DNA of 64,000 nucleotides from Fictibacillus nanhaiensis (GCA_016401345.1 JAEACG010000001.1:186001-250000), one strand, 5' to 3'. Numbered from the stretch's first letter, positions 1 through 9,167 are shown. Program-made: numbers and translations. The notes: generated by a model not told the origin, from the letters alone.

Positions 1-49
1 CTCATCCTTCTATTTTCAGCTCTTTTTTCAGTTAAAACTATACGTTATA

Positions 50-1072
50 TTACCCTACTACTACTTTTAATGCAGAGATTGCATGATCGATATCTGCATC
101 ACTAACATCATAATGCGTTGTTAACCGGATCTGACCTTCACCGAACGATACGGCAAGAACTCCCTCTTGTTTTAGTCTTTCTAAAAACTCTTCATTTCTC
201 TGTTTTGTTTTTTCAATATTGACGATTACTATATTAGTATCAGGTCTATTCACTAATGCAAGTCCGTTCATATTTTCGATGGCACCTGCTAACTTTCGTG
301 CTTTATCATGATCTTCAGCTAATCGGTCGACCATTTTTGTTAATGAAATGATTCCACTAGCCGCTAAGAAACCAGCTTGTCTCATTCCCCCGCCTAGACG
401 TTTTCTCCACTTACGGGCTTTATCGATAAATTTCCGTTCTCCTGCCAGAATAGAACCTACTGGTGACCCTAATCCTTTAGATAAGCAGAACTGAACGGAA
501 TCACAATATTGGGTAAAATCCTTCACCTTCTTGTTCGTTGCAACAACCGAATTAAAAAGTCTCGCCCCATCGATGTGAACAGGAATACCTGCATCTCTAG
601 CCACATCATATATGCTTTTCATGTTATCTAACGAAACAACAGATCCACCTGAACGGTTATGTGTATTCTCGAGACAAATCAGCGATGTATCTGGAAAATG
701 GATATCATCAAAACGAATCGCTTGTTTAACTAAAGCAGGATCCATCTCTCCTCGAACACCTGTTATAACTCTTGGCTGGACACCTGCTAATGCAGAGATA
801 GCTGCTCCTTCATAGAAGAATATATGAGACTCTGATTCAACGATGATCTCATCTCCGGGTGAACATTGAGCAAGCACCGCCAATTGATTTCCTTGTGTTC
901 CGCTTGTTACAAACAAAGCAGCTTCTTTTCCAGTGATCTCAGCGGCAAGCTTCTCAAGCTTATTTATTGTTGGATCTTCTCCATAAACATCATCACCAAC
1001 TGCAGCCGTGTAGATAGCGTCTCTCATTTCTTTAGTAGGTTGTGTTAACGTATCACTTCTAAGATCAATCAT
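50..1072 (-). CDS. ltaE: Low-specificity L-threonine aldolase
   Basis: A PLP-dependent fold-type I enzyme of about 340 residues, expected to cleave L-threonine or L-allo-threonine to glycine and acetaldehyde in the cytosol. The N-terminus MIDLRSDTLTQPT is typical of the family. HIDGAR (166-171) is the PLP-aspartate region and CLSKGLGSPVGS carries the Schiff-base lysine (about K199). An in-frame ATG lies four codons further upstream. I chose the inner ATG because homologues begin at MIDLRSDT and GGTGGAG sits just upstream; its spacing is short, so the outer start is not excluded. The gene runs into the left edge region with no clear partner. Confidence 0.9.
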   Translation of the reverse strand: MIDLRSDTLTQPTKEMRDAIYTAAVGDDVYGEDPTINKLEKLAAEITGKEAALFVTSGTQGNQLAVLAQCSPGDEIIVESESHIFFYEGAAISALAGVQPRVITGVRGEMDPALVKQAIRFDDIHFPDTSLICLENTHNRSGGSVVSLDNMKSIYDVARDAGIPVHIDGARLFNSVVATNKKVKDFTQYCDSVQFCLSKGLGSPVGSILAGERKFIDKARKWRKRLGGGMRQAGFLAASGIISLTKMVDRLAEDHDKARKLAGAIENMNGLALVNRPDTNIVIVNIEKTKQRNEEFLERLKQEGVLAVSFGEGQIRLTTHYDVSDADIDHAISALKVVVG

Positions 1073-1105
1073 ACTCCACCTCATCCGGATTTTTCGTATC
1101 TTTTA

Positions 1106-1869
1106 TCATTCAATCACACCATATAAAAAACTAGCATTTCGTTTAATCACAGAAAATCCCAAGTCGTTAAACTTCGTACTGCTTTTATTATCTTTCATCA
1201 CGACTCGTTCGGACGCTACTCTTTTTGCTTCTTTAATGATTGTGTCGGTAAGCACTCCGTAATCCGCGCTGCTCTTTAATCCCTGTATCCCAGGAGATGA
1301 GATTGTGGATTCAAACATCGGATCAAAATAGACCACATCAAAACTGTTGTCGTGCTGTTTTTTTAGAAAATCATAATGATTTTCATGTACCACATCAATT
1401 CTTCTCATCGCATCATTCATTTCTTTAGAGTTGGACTCCCACACTTGAAGACCGTTTTTCACGACAAATGAAATGGCTCTACTGCTCTCAACTCCAACTA
1501 CAGCCCCTCTTCTACCCGTTACCAAACTAGCAACGATCGCATCAGATGCTAGTCCCAACGTGCAATCTAAGATTTTCATTCCCTCTTTGAGCCGCGACGC
1601 TTCTATAAAAGCATCTTTCTCTCCTCGAAGAATCTGTTTAACGCGAAACATAGAAGAATTCGGATGAAAAAGAACGGTGTGCTGTCGTCTTTTGGATGAT
1701 ACGAGATTTTGTCCACTCCGATCATAAGAACATGGTCATTATATTTACTAATGATTGAAGAGATAGAGTGGCCATCTCTATCCACAAACATCCCGTCAAT
1801 CGAGACGGCAACTTCTTGCGCTTTGTTTTTTAATCGTGTTGCATTTTTACCAGCTGTCGTAATGATCAT
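1106..1869 (-). pseudogene. Class I SAM-dependent methyltransferase, split by a frameshift
   Basis: Two overlapping reading frames together make one methyltransferase of about 255 residues. The upstream frame starts MIITTAGKNA and runs to STPFFF; the downstream frame resumes at HPNSSMFRVKQ. One base is missing in the T run of the TTCTTTTTC tract near 1675. Adding one T restores an uninterrupted protein. The downstream part holds the SAM-binding segment DCTLGLASDA and YFDPMFE, which resembles the catalytic DPMF of RsmJ-type rRNA methyltransferases. The homopolymer position makes a sequencing error, a fresh mutation or slippage all possible. The substrate is unknown; an rRNA guanine is a guess from the RsmJ-like motif. 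Confidence 0.75.
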
Positions 1870-2014
1870 TGTTTTCACCTGTCTGTTTTATTATGTACGA
1901 TTCCTATTAATCCTCTGTCTCCTATAAACCTGCAAGTAGAATCACGTATCATTTGCATATCTCATGGAACAAACCTAAAATATGGGAAGATAGAAGTATG
2001 AGGAGGCTCCAATA

Positions 2015-4201
2015 ATGAAAAAGGGTTTATCGTTTCAAACCTTAGGAAATTTTACATACCGTTTTCGTAAGCTTATTATAACATTTTGGGTTCTAACTAC
2101 CATTCTCTTAGGCTTTTATGCTGTTAAACTTCCTTCGATCTTAAGCGGCAGCGGGTTTGAAATGGATGGATCTTTCGCAAAAGTAGAAAATATTCTTCAG
2201 GATAAGTTTGATCAGCCAAAATCCTCCGTGATGCTTGTCTTTGATTCTAAAAAATATGCTCCTGAAGATCCTGAGTATAAGGCTTTTGTATTGAGCGCGA
2301 TCAAGAAAATGGACGGCGTCCAAGACGTTGTTGCTATTCAAAGTCCTTATGATGTTCCTGACAAAACGATTAAAGAGAACGTTTCTTTTGCTTCTGTTCA
2401 GTTTGATAAAAGTTTTGGAGACCTTAAAACGTCTATTGATCAAATAAGAGATCGGTTGCCAGAAGACAAAGATATCTCTGTTTCTTTAACAGGTGGACCC
2501 GTAATTGCTGAAGATATGAATACTGCAAGCCAACATGATCTCGCTAGAGCAGAGGCGATCGGAATACCTGCGGCTCTAATCATTCTTCTCCTCGCTTTCG
2601 GCGGTTTAATCGCAGCAGGTTTACCAATCATTGTCGGTTTGATCTCAGTTGCAAGTTCACTTGGCCTTCTCTATTTTTACGGACAGACAACCAATGTGAG
2701 CATTTTTTTACTTAATGTTGTTCCAATGATCGGTCTTGCGTTAGGAATAGACTTTGCTCTTTTACTAGTCAACCGTTTTCGTGAAGAGCTTCATCGCGGT
2801 ATCGAAAAGGCTACTATAATTTCTGTACAAACGGCTGGCCGTTCTATTGCCTTCTCAGGTTTATGTGTGTTCTTAGGGCTGTCCGGCATGCTGTTGATCG
2901 ATATTGATATTTTTAAAACCGTTGCGATCGGGGGCATGGTTGTTGTCGTCCTCTCGGTTCTAAATGCTATTACGTTCTTACCGGCCATGTTAGCAGTTCT
3001 AGGACAGCGAGTGAACGCTTTAAAATTATTTAAGACAAAAGAGAACAGTAAATCAGTTTGGCATACCTTTGCTGCTTTTGTTATGAAACGACCTATCATC
3101 ATGGCTGTAGTCGCCGCTCTTGCACTCGGTTTATCTGTTACACCCGTGAAAGACATGAAACTTTCCATACCAGAAGCGGACGCACTGCCACCAGATTACG
3201 AATCAAGACTTGCGTTTGAAAAATTCGAAAAAACGTTCGGCGAAGATGAGTTATATCCCGTAACATTAGTAGCTGAATCTAAGAAATCATTTCTTACAGA
3301 TGAAGGTTCACTCGTAGCTCTTGAAAAACTAACAAATGATCTTCAAAGTGAAAAAGAAGTAAATAAAACCGAATCTGTTTTCACTTACACAGATCAATTA
3401 AACGGGTCAGAGCTCTTTCAAGCTCTGCAGACCGATCAAGGCAAACAGCAGTTTTCTCCTGTTCTGAAACCTTTTATCAATGAAGATACTGCAGTTATTA
3501 AAGCTTATTTATCAGTTGATGTGACAGGTGATGACGCGAAACAGTTCGTTAAAAAATGGGAAAAAGAACATGAAGGTCTGTCCATAACAATCGGTGGAGT
3601 TACGAAGTTTAATCAGGAGATTTTTGATGAGATCATAGAAAAAGCGCCTTATGGGTTAGCTATTGTTCTTGTTACGACACTCTTCATTCTCATGATCGCA
3701 TTCCGATCCGTTTTTATTCCGATTAAAGCGATCTTTATGAACATGCTTAGCTTATCCGCTACATTCGGCATCCTTGTTTGGATCTTCCAAAGCGGTGTCA
3801 TTATGGAACCTGTTGATATCGGACTGATGATTCCCGTCTTCACTTTTGGAATCGTTTTTGGACTCAGTATGGATTACGAAGTCTTCTTGATCTCTAGAAT
3901 ACAAGAGATCTATGAAGAGACAGGCGATAATGATCGTGCTACGTTACTCGGATTAACTTCCACATCTAAGATCATTACATCTGCTGCAGCAATCATGATC
4001 GTAATCACAGGATCATTTGCTTTTACAAATGTTATGCCTGTGAAACAGATTGGTATAGCGATTGCACTCGCCATATTTATTGATGCAACCATCGTGAGGA
4101 TGGTCTTTGTTCCTTCGCTCATGAAACTGCTAGGAGACTGGAATTGGTGGATGCCATTCATAAAGAAAAAAGAGAAAAATAAAAGCGGCACCCTTTCTTA
4201 A
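2015..4201 (+). CDS. MMPL family (RND-like) membrane transporter
   Basis: A 728-residue polytopic membrane protein with the duplicated MMPL architecture. One transmembrane helix near residue 20 is followed by an extracytoplasmic domain and a helix bundle (about 180-340). A second extracytoplasmic domain (about 390-530) and a second bundle (about 540-710) follow. GLALGIDFALLLVNRF in the first half and GLSMDYEVFLISR in the second are the paired motifs with acidic residues thought to carry proton coupling in this superfamily. Its length matches B. subtilis YdfJ-type proteins. The substrate cannot be told from sequence; lipids or hydrophobic drugs are typical for the family. The ribosome binding site GAGGAGGC precedes the ATG. 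The stop codon lies inside the terminator hairpin. Confidence 0.85.
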   Translation: MKKGLSFQTLGNFTYRFRKLIITFWVLTTILLGFYAVKLPSILSGSGFEMDGSFAKVENILQDKFDQPKSSVMLVFDSKKYAPEDPEYKAFVLSAIKKMDGVQDVVAIQSPYDVPDKTIKENVSFASVQFDKSFGDLKTSIDQIRDRLPEDKDISVSLTGGPVIAEDMNTASQHDLARAEAIGIPAALIILLLAFGGLIAAGLPIIVGLISVASSLGLLYFYGQTTNVSIFLLNVVPMIGLALGIDFALLLVNRFREELHRGIEKATIISVQTAGRSIAFSGLCVFLGLSGMLLIDIDIFKTVAIGGMVVVVLSVLNAITFLPAMLAVLGQRVNALKLFKTKENSKSVWHTFAAFVMKRPIIMAVVAALALGLSVTPVKDMKLSIPEADALPPDYESRLAFEKFEKTFGEDELYPVTLVAESKKSFLTDEGSLVALEKLTNDLQSEKEVNKTESVFTYTDQLNGSELFQALQTDQGKQQFSPVLKPFINEDTAVIKAYLSVDVTGDDAKQFVKKWEKEHEGLSITIGGVTKFNQEIFDEIIEKAPYGLAIVLVTTLFILMIAFRSVFIPIKAIFMNMLSLSATFGILVWIFQSGVIMEPVDIGLMIPVFTFGIVFGLSMDYEVFLISRIQEIYEETGDNDRATLLGLTSTSKIITSAAAIMIVITGSFAFTNVMPVKQIGIAIALAIFIDATIVRMVFVPSLMKLLGDWNWWMPFIKKKEKNKSGTLS

Positions 4202-4216
4202 GGGGTGCCGTTTTTA
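4186..4216 (+). terminator. Rho-independent terminator of the MMPL gene
   Basis: CGGCACCC and GGGTGCCG form a GC-rich stem followed by TTTTT. The stop codon of the transporter is within the hairpin loop. Confidence 0.85.
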
Positions 4217-4290
4217 AAAGTAATTGTGGGAAAACCGTACATTATATCCTATAATAAGATTAGCAAGTCTCATATTTAAGGGGTGTTCAT

Positions 4291-4878
4291 ATGTTTGAAA
4301 TCATCATTATTCTTTTACTTTCTTATTTACTCGGCTCGATCCCCTTTGCACTCTTAGTTGGAAAAATAGGATACGGCATAGACATTAGAGAACATGGAAG
4401 CGGTAACTTAGGCGGTACGAACACATTTAGAACACTAGGAAAGAAAGCTGGATTTATTGTTTCTGCAGCAGATGTTTTAAAAGGAACACTGGCTGCGAGT
4501 CTACCGATATTGCTGGATGTTGACCTTCATCCTCTCATCGCAGGAGTACCTGCTGTAATCGGGCATTGTTATCCTGTGTTCGCAAAATTCAAAGGTGGCA
4601 AAGCAGTTGCTACTTCTGGTGGCGTTTTATTATTCGCTCAACCGTTATTGTTTGTACTCGTCTTGTTCACTTTCTTTTTGACATTATACATAAGTAAATA
4701 CGTTTCTCTGTCATCCATCATGGCTGGAGTTGGTTCTGTAATACTAAGCTTCTTCATAGCAGGTGATTTGCTGACTACGTATATCTTGATCGGTTTTACA
4801 CTGTTCTTAGTCTATCGGCATAGACAAAACATTGTACGGATCGCTAAGAAAACTGAGCCAAAAGTTAAATGGATCTAG
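4291..4878 (+). CDS. plsY: Acyl-phosphate glycerol-3-phosphate acyltransferase PlsY
   Basis: An integral membrane enzyme of 195 residues that transfers an acyl group from acyl-phosphate to sn-glycerol-3-phosphate, the first acylation of phospholipid synthesis. The family signatures are clear: LLGSIPFA near residue 15, [15 protein letters not shown] near 40, and [21 protein letters not shown] near 90-110. Five or more hydrophobic helices surround them. The length is normal for PlsY. The ATG is preceded by AAGGGGTG. It is a single-gene unit with its own downstream terminator. Confidence 0.95.
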   Translation: MFEIIIILLLSYLLGSIPFALLVGKIGYGIDIREHGSGNLGGTNTFRTLGKKAGFIVSAADVLKGTLAASLPILLDVDLHPLIAGVPAVIGHCYPVFAKFKGGKAVATSGGVLLFAQPLLFVLVLFTFFLTLYISKYVSLSSIMAGVGSVILSFFIAGDLLTTYILIGFTLFLVYRHRQNIVRIAKKTEPKVKWI

Positions 4879-4913
4879 GAATCGTTCTTTTAAAAAAGGA
4901 CGGTTCTTTTTTT
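4879..4913 (+). terminator. Terminator downstream of plsY
   Basis: An imperfect stem, AATCGTTCTTTT against AAAAGGACGGTT, is followed by a run of seven T. Confidence 0.7.
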
Positions 4914-5117
4914 ATTCCATTTTGATTTACATGGACAAGGTTTACTTCATACCCTTTTCATATGGTTTTCTGATAAAAGTCGAAAAATAGGCTCTTCTCC
5001 TAAAAAAGTACAGGCGATTTCACTAAAAACTCCGCATTTGTCCGTGTCCGTTTAGGTGTTTCGGTCATATGGTGTAATGTGACGTTGACCTAGACTTAAA
5101 TATTTGGAGGGACTGAA

Positions 5118-5375
5118 ATGGAAAATAAAAAAATGAATATGCCTTATGGTGACAATATGAACATGAACATGAAGCCGGTAGCGAACATGCCGATTCATCA
5201 TGGTGATTATCATGGCGGAGGCTATGGTGGCTATGGACACGGTTGCGGCTTTTTAATTATTGTTGTTCTATTCATCCTGTTGATCATTATCGGTGCTACT
5301 GCGTTTCATTGTAAAGAAGAAGAAGAATACGAATGTGACGAATCTTCATCTTCATCTTCATCCTCATCTCATTAA
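5118..5375 (+). CDS. YjcZ-like sporulation membrane peptide with unusual tails
   Basis: An 85-residue protein in three blocks. The N-terminal half is rich in Met, Asn, His, Gly and Tyr (MNMNM repeats, then HHGDYHGGGYGGYGHG). The centre, CGFLIIVVLFILLIIIGA, is one transmembrane helix that closely matches the YjcZ family of spore-associated peptides, which normally consist of little else. The C-terminus has a short acidic stretch with Cys (CKEEEEYECDE) and ends in nine Ser and a His. GGAGG lies upstream of the ATG. Assignment to YjcZ rests on the helix only. The Met/His/Cys-rich tails suggest metal binding, which is inference. Confidence 0.7.
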   Translation: MENKKMNMPYGDNMNMNMKPVANMPIHHGDYHGGGYGGYGHGCGFLIIVVLFILLIIIGATAFHCKEEEEYECDESSSSSSSSSH

Positions 5376-5388
5376 GTCATCATATTTA

Positions 5389-5430
5389 AAAAAAGAAAGA
5401 GAGAAGCAGATCAGCTTCTCTCTTTCTTAT
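5389..5430. terminator. Perfect 15-bp hairpin terminator between yjcZ-like and brxA
   Basis: AAGAAAGAGAGAAGC is separated from its exact complement by six bases. The T-rich tail lies on the leftward side, so it best serves brxA, but it may stop both converging transcripts. Confidence 0.8.
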
Positions 5431-5463
5431 GTTCAAAAATCCATTTATACTAGACCTAGTAAA

Positions 5464-5892
5464 TTAACAATGCTTATCATATGCTCCGAGAAGATTCTCA
5501 AGAATCTCTTCAGGTGCATGATTTTCAATGTTATGACGATGAATAAAATGAACGACTTTTCCATCCTTTAATACAGCCATCGACGGTGAAGATGGTGGGA
5601 TCTCTCCAAAAAACTCTCTCATTTGAGCTGTCGCTTCTTTATCTTGGCCAGCGAAAACCGTTACAAATTGGTCAGGTTTTACCGTATGATTGATAGATGC
5701 AACAGCGACTGGACGAGCAAGACCAGCAGCACATCCACAAACAGAGTTGATAACAACTAGTGCTGTACCTTCTGTTTCTTGCATAAAATAATTCACTTCT
5801 TCTGGTGTTTTTAATTCTTCAAATCCAGCACGTGTTAGTTCGTCTCTCATCGGCTGAGCCATCTGTTTCATATATTCTTCATAAGCATTCAT
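5464..5892 (-). CDS. brxA: Bacilliredoxin BrxA
   Basis: A 142-residue thioredoxin-fold protein of the BrxA/BrxB family, which removes bacillithiol from S-bacillithiolated proteins after oxidative stress. The active site SVCGCAAGLARP places the CGC motif at 52-54. FAGQDKEAT and PPSSPSMA are further family signatures. The N-terminus MNAYEEYMKQM matches BrxA (YphP) more than BrxB. I chose this ATG over an in-frame one 39 bases upstream because AGGAGG lies at the right distance and homologues begin here. It implies that the host makes bacillithiol. Confidence 0.93.
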   Translation of the reverse strand: MNAYEEYMKQMAQPMRDELTRAGFEELKTPEEVNYFMQETEGTALVVINSVCGCAAGLARPVAVASINHTVKPDQFVTVFAGQDKEATAQMREFFGEIPPSSPSMAVLKDGKVVHFIHRHNIENHAPEEILENLLGAYDKHC

Positions 5893-5952
5893 ATTATATA
5901 TTCCTCCTGAAAACGATTCATTTACATACAATGTTATTATAACGTAAACCGT

Positions 5953-6624
5953 CTATCTTTTTAAAATGTTTCTGCTTATCTCATGAATCTTCTTGTTCTC
6001 TAGAATTTTCACTGTTTCGTTATGAGCGTTGAAAGCTTCTTTTATCATTGCTCTTGCAACAGAACTTGCTTCAATAGGTTCATATTTATTAGGATATATA
6101 AAGGGTAGAGCTTTATATAATTTTTCAGCAAATCTTTCTCCCAACCTAAACTCTTCCCGATCCCCTATTAATAAAGACGGTCTAACAATCGTCAAAGTTG
6201 GAATGCTCATTGAGATCAACTGAGATTCCATGCTACCTTTTACTCGATTGTAAAAAAACGTAGAGTTTGCATGAGCACCCATAGCTGAAATTACAGAAAC
6301 ATGCTGTATATTTAACGTATGAGCAAGTCTTCCAAGTTTAATTGGAATATGTAGGTCTACTTCTTCAAATGCTTTCTTAGATTTTACTTTATTCATCGTC
6401 GTTCCGATACAGATGAACATAACATCCGCTTCTGTTTGTTCTAGCTCGTAATCAGCTGATGTAAAATCAAAAATAACTTCTTTTATCTTTTCATGCTTTA
6501 TATCAGATGACTTTCTAACAAGCAGAATGATCTCTTTACACATAGGATCTGTCAATAATTGCTTCACAACTTCTTTTCCTACTAATCCGCTTGAGCCTGC
6601 TATAATTACTGTTTTCTTATTCAT
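5953..6624 (-). CDS. NAD(P)-binding Rossmann-fold protein (HTATIP2-like atypical SDR)
   Basis: A cytosolic protein of 223 residues. The N-terminus VIIAGSSGLVGKEVVKQLL is the dinucleotide-binding motif. ICIGTTMNKVKSKKAFEEVD and the later FFYNRVKGSMES and TIVRPSLLIGDREE segments are typical of atypical short-chain dehydrogenases similar to the HTATIP2/YraR group. The substrate is unknown. It is divergent from the next gene, another SDR protein, across a 60-base gap, so the two may share a control region. Confidence 0.75.
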   Translation of the reverse strand: MNKKTVIIAGSSGLVGKEVVKQLLTDPMCKEIILLVRKSSDIKHEKIKEVIFDFTSADYELEQTEADVMFICIGTTMNKVKSKKAFEEVDLHIPIKLGRLAHTLNIQHVSVISAMGAHANSTFFYNRVKGSMESQLISMSIPTLTIVRPSLLIGDREEFRLGERFAEKLYKALPFIYPNKYEPIEASSVARAMIKEAFNAHNETVKILENKKIHEISRNILKR

Positions 6625-6684
6625 GTCATACGGTCCTTTCTGCTGCTAATAAACTTATCTTACCATGAGCTGAGGTGTATATGG

Positions 6685-7749
6685 ATGAACCATACTTATT
6701 TTATTACAGGTTACCCTGGATTTATAGCTTCAAAGCTTGTAGATGCTCTTCAAAAAAAGTACCCTTCTTCTACGTTCTATTTATTAATTCTAAAGCATGA
6801 ACGTGAACTAGCTGAACGAAAATTAGCACCACAACTCGATAACGTTTTTCTGATAGAAGGAGATATTACAAAACAAGATCTCGGACTATCTTCTAACATG
6901 ATCGTAGAACTTTATGAACGTGTTACACATTCTGTACATCTTGCGGCTCTTTATGATCTGACCATTGCTTATGAACCTGCACATCTCTGCAATGTGATCG
7001 GTACAAAAAACGTCCTAACTTTTGTTAGTAAATGTCCTAACCTAAAGCGTTTTTGTTATTTCAGTACCGCTTACGTTTCTGGGGATGAAAAAGGATTGAT
7101 CTTGGAGAATGACATAAGCATGCCTAATCGTTTTCGTAACTATTATGAACAGACAAAACACGAAGCTGAAGTGCTTGTTCGTGATATTATGGACCAATTA
7201 CCGATTACAATCATCCGACCTGGTATTATTGTGGGTGATTCAAAAACAGGTGAAACTCTTAAGTTTGATGGTCCTTATTTTATGATGCAGTTTATAAAAC
7301 GGCTAGCTATGTTCCCAATTCCCTATATAGGAAAAACATCTTCTAAGATCCACCTTGTTCCAGTGGATTTCATTATTGAGGCTTCTCTATTCCTCATGCA
7401 CGATCGTATAGGTGAATCCAAAACGTATCATGTGCTTAGTCCCGATTCACCCTCCATACAAAAAGCATATACTCTTTTATGCCAAGAGCTATCAGGAAAA
7501 AAGCCAAGCTGGACGTTAAACCGGAGAGTAGCTGAACGTTGCTTATCCATTTCATACATTTCCAAGTGGCTTGGTGTTCCACTTGAAACCCTTTCTTATT
7601 TTTCTCATGATGCTATATATGATACTTCACAACTCGTAAAAGACTTGGAAGGGTCAGGCATCGTTTGTCGGACATTTGAAGAGTATGTAGGATCAATGGT
7701 TCGCTATTATAAAAACAATGCTAAAGATAAAAATTTAATAAGATACTAA
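6685..7749 (+). CDS. Extended SDR oxidoreductase, thioester-reductase-like NAD-binding domain
   Basis: A 354-residue protein with an N-terminal FITGYPGFIASKLVD motif for NAD(P) binding. LAALYDLTIAYEPAHLCNVIGTKN resembles the NAD_binding_4 group (fatty acyl-CoA reductase and thioester reductase domains). FSTAYVSG and the YYEQTKHEAE segment supply the catalytic Ser/Thr-Tyr-Lys set. The C-terminal 90 residues are less typical. It lacks any carrier or adenylation domain, so it acts on a free or CoA-linked substrate that the sequence does not reveal. It is a single gene closed by a strong terminator. Confidence 0.75.
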   Translation: MNHTYFITGYPGFIASKLVDALQKKYPSSTFYLLILKHERELAERKLAPQLDNVFLIEGDITKQDLGLSSNMIVELYERVTHSVHLAALYDLTIAYEPAHLCNVIGTKNVLTFVSKCPNLKRFCYFSTAYVSGDEKGLILENDISMPNRFRNYYEQTKHEAEVLVRDIMDQLPITIIRPGIIVGDSKTGETLKFDGPYFMMQFIKRLAMFPIPYIGKTSSKIHLVPVDFIIEASLFLMHDRIGESKTYHVLSPDSPSIQKAYTLLCQELSGKKPSWTLNRRVAERCLSISYISKWLGVPLETLSYFSHDAIYDTSQLVKDLEGSGIVCRTFEEYVGSMVRYYKNNAKDKNLIRY

Positions 7750-7778
7750 AAAGGGTGACGTGCTTCGTCACCCTTTTT
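7748..7778. terminator. Bidirectional terminator
   Basis: AAAAGGGTGACG and CGTCACCCTTTTT form a strong stem with A and T flanks on both sides. It sits between the SDR gene and the remnant of a cysteine hydrolase. Confidence 0.85.
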
Positions 7779-7779
7779 C

Positions 7780-8255
7780 TTATACTGAATTATGATTCTT
7801 ACTGACAACACTTGCACTAAGTGTATCTTTAAAGTGGGATAGTCCCATTCGTGAAAACTTTAAAAGTGCGTCTTCGTAAACGACAAGCGTGAAGCCTCTA
7901 TTGTAAGCATCCACAGCAGTAAGTAGTGCACATATATCTGTTCAAACTCCTGTCAAATGCAGCTTGTATCCCTTTTCTCTTCGTTTAATCTCCAAGTCGG
8001 TTCCAGCAAATGCGCTGTACCTCGTCTTATCTAACCATGAATCTGATTGCTTCGTCTTTTTGATTATCAACATATACTTTGTTCAATTCACCATAAGAGG
8101 AGGAAACAGTTTACTTTCAGGTTCATAACGATCGTTTCTTCATGTATATCATTTGAGAATACAACGTAATCTTCTTCCTGCAGAAACTGTTCTTTTCACT
8201 CTATATCTCGACATTGAATCTCCTGACCGGGTCTGCCACACGTTAATTTATCATC
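7780..8255 (-). pseudogene. Decayed cysteine hydrolase (nicotinamidase/isochorismatase-like)
   Basis: This stretch has no intact reading frame, but the reverse strand contains ordered pieces of a PncA-like cysteine hydrolase: LTCGRPGQEI, DYVVFSNDIHEE, DRYEPESKLFPP, YGELNKVYVDNQKDEAIR, WLDKTRYSAFAGTDLEI, then TDICALLTAVDAYNRGF to a stop. The pieces lie in different frames, with at least three frameshifts, an internal stop before KEQFLQEED, and a TGA in LTGV(TGA)TDIC. A segment after LFPP is deleted and the N-terminus is missing. The presumed nucleophile, Cys of TDIC, is still present. It once hydrolysed nicotinamide or a similar amide, by family inference. Confidence 0.8.
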
Positions 8256-8277
8256 ATTCTTTTAAAAGATCCTCTGA

Positions 8278-8958
8278 TCAACCAAGTGTTTCAATTTCTA
8301 CACTACGGATACCATCAATTTTTTTCACATCATCATAAAGATCTGTAGTGTACCTTTTTTCGTAGATGGAAGCTGCCATCTCCATTTTTTTGTAGTCATT
8401 CTCAAGGTCCTTAATTCGAACATTAACGATCTTCACTTTCAGTTCATTGATCTCTTTCATAACATCACTCATTATCGTATCTGGGTTGACGACTAATTTT
8501 AACTTGATGTCAATCTGCCTTAATGCTTTTGGACCGATCCATTTCATGATTAGAGGGATCAGTTCCACACTGATAAGAATTAAAAACGCACCTGCAGCAG
8601 CCTCTTTATAAAAACCAGCTCCTGCTGCAATTCCTAATCCAGATGCGCCCCATATCATAGCAGCAGTTGTTAGTCCTGAAATGACATCGTTGCTTCTTCT
8701 TAAAATAACACCAGCTCCAAGAAAACCAATCCCACTAACAATCTGAGCGGCTAAACGCATAGGGTCCATGACTGTTTGGCCAGATAGAAGTGAAAATTGT
8801 CTAGCAGATTCTATGCTAACAATCGTGAGCAAACAACTGCTGATGGAGATTACAAGGCTAGTTTTGAGACCTACGGGTTTGTTCTTCAACTCCCTCTCTA
8901 TACCGATAATCAACCCGAAGAATGCCGACATTCCAAGTTTCACTAAGACAAGACTCAT
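8278..8958 (-). CDS. MgtC/SapB family membrane protein
   Basis: A 226-residue protein. The N-terminal 130 residues form about four to five helices and contain GLIIGIERELKNKPVGLKT, RLAAQIVSGIGFLGAGVIL and TTAAMIWGASGLGIAAGAG, the hallmarks of the MgtC/SapB domain. The C-terminal 80 residues are a soluble ACT-like region. Family members modulate Mg2+ transport or the ATP synthase; which applies here is unknown. An in-frame ATG 16 codons upstream is less likely, because AGGAGAGAGGTG lies just before the chosen ATG. Confidence 0.85.
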   Translation of the reverse strand: MSLVLVKLGMSAFFGLIIGIERELKNKPVGLKTSLVISISSCLLTIVSIESARQFSLLSGQTVMDPMRLAAQIVSGIGFLGAGVILRRSNDVISGLTTAAMIWGASGLGIAAGAGFYKEAAAGAFLILISVELIPLIMKWIGPKALRQIDIKLKLVVNPDTIMSDVMKEINELKVKIVNVRIKDLENDYKKMEMAASIYEKRYTTDLYDDVKKIDGIRSVEIETLG

Positions 8959-9047
8959 GATGTTTACACCTCTCTCCTGTTTTTGCCCTCTTTTAATAAT
9001 ACGCAAATCATCCCATTAAATCCTTCTAACTTCAAGAACGATTCCCG

Positions 9048-9076
9048 TTGAATCATGACGTTGCTCCGTATATAAT
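9048..9076 (+). promoter_or_regulatory. SigA-type promoter for the DUF485-symporter operon
   Basis: TTGAAT and TATAAT are separated by exactly 17 bases. This is the best vegetative promoter match I saw in the window, about 90 bases upstream of the first gene. Confidence 0.7.
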
Positions 9077-9167
9077 AGAAATTGATTTTATCAGAAAATA
9101 AAGATTATTCAGTAAAAGGGGGTATGGAGAACTAATTTCATTCATTTTAATAAGAGGAGGAAAAGCA

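Noticed and set aside
1106-1878. Two separate adjacent methyltransferase genes
   Set aside because: The first frame ends and the second begins inside one conserved motif, so this is one gene with a frameshift.
5293-5571. 92-codon frame overlapping the YjcZ-like gene
   Set aside because: It runs through the terminator and into antisense brxA; the YjcZ helix supports the other frame.
7900-7970. Selenocysteine in the cysteine hydrolase remnant
   Set aside because: The gene has several other disabling changes, the TGA is not at the nucleophile, and no stem-loop like those in rdx and selD follows.
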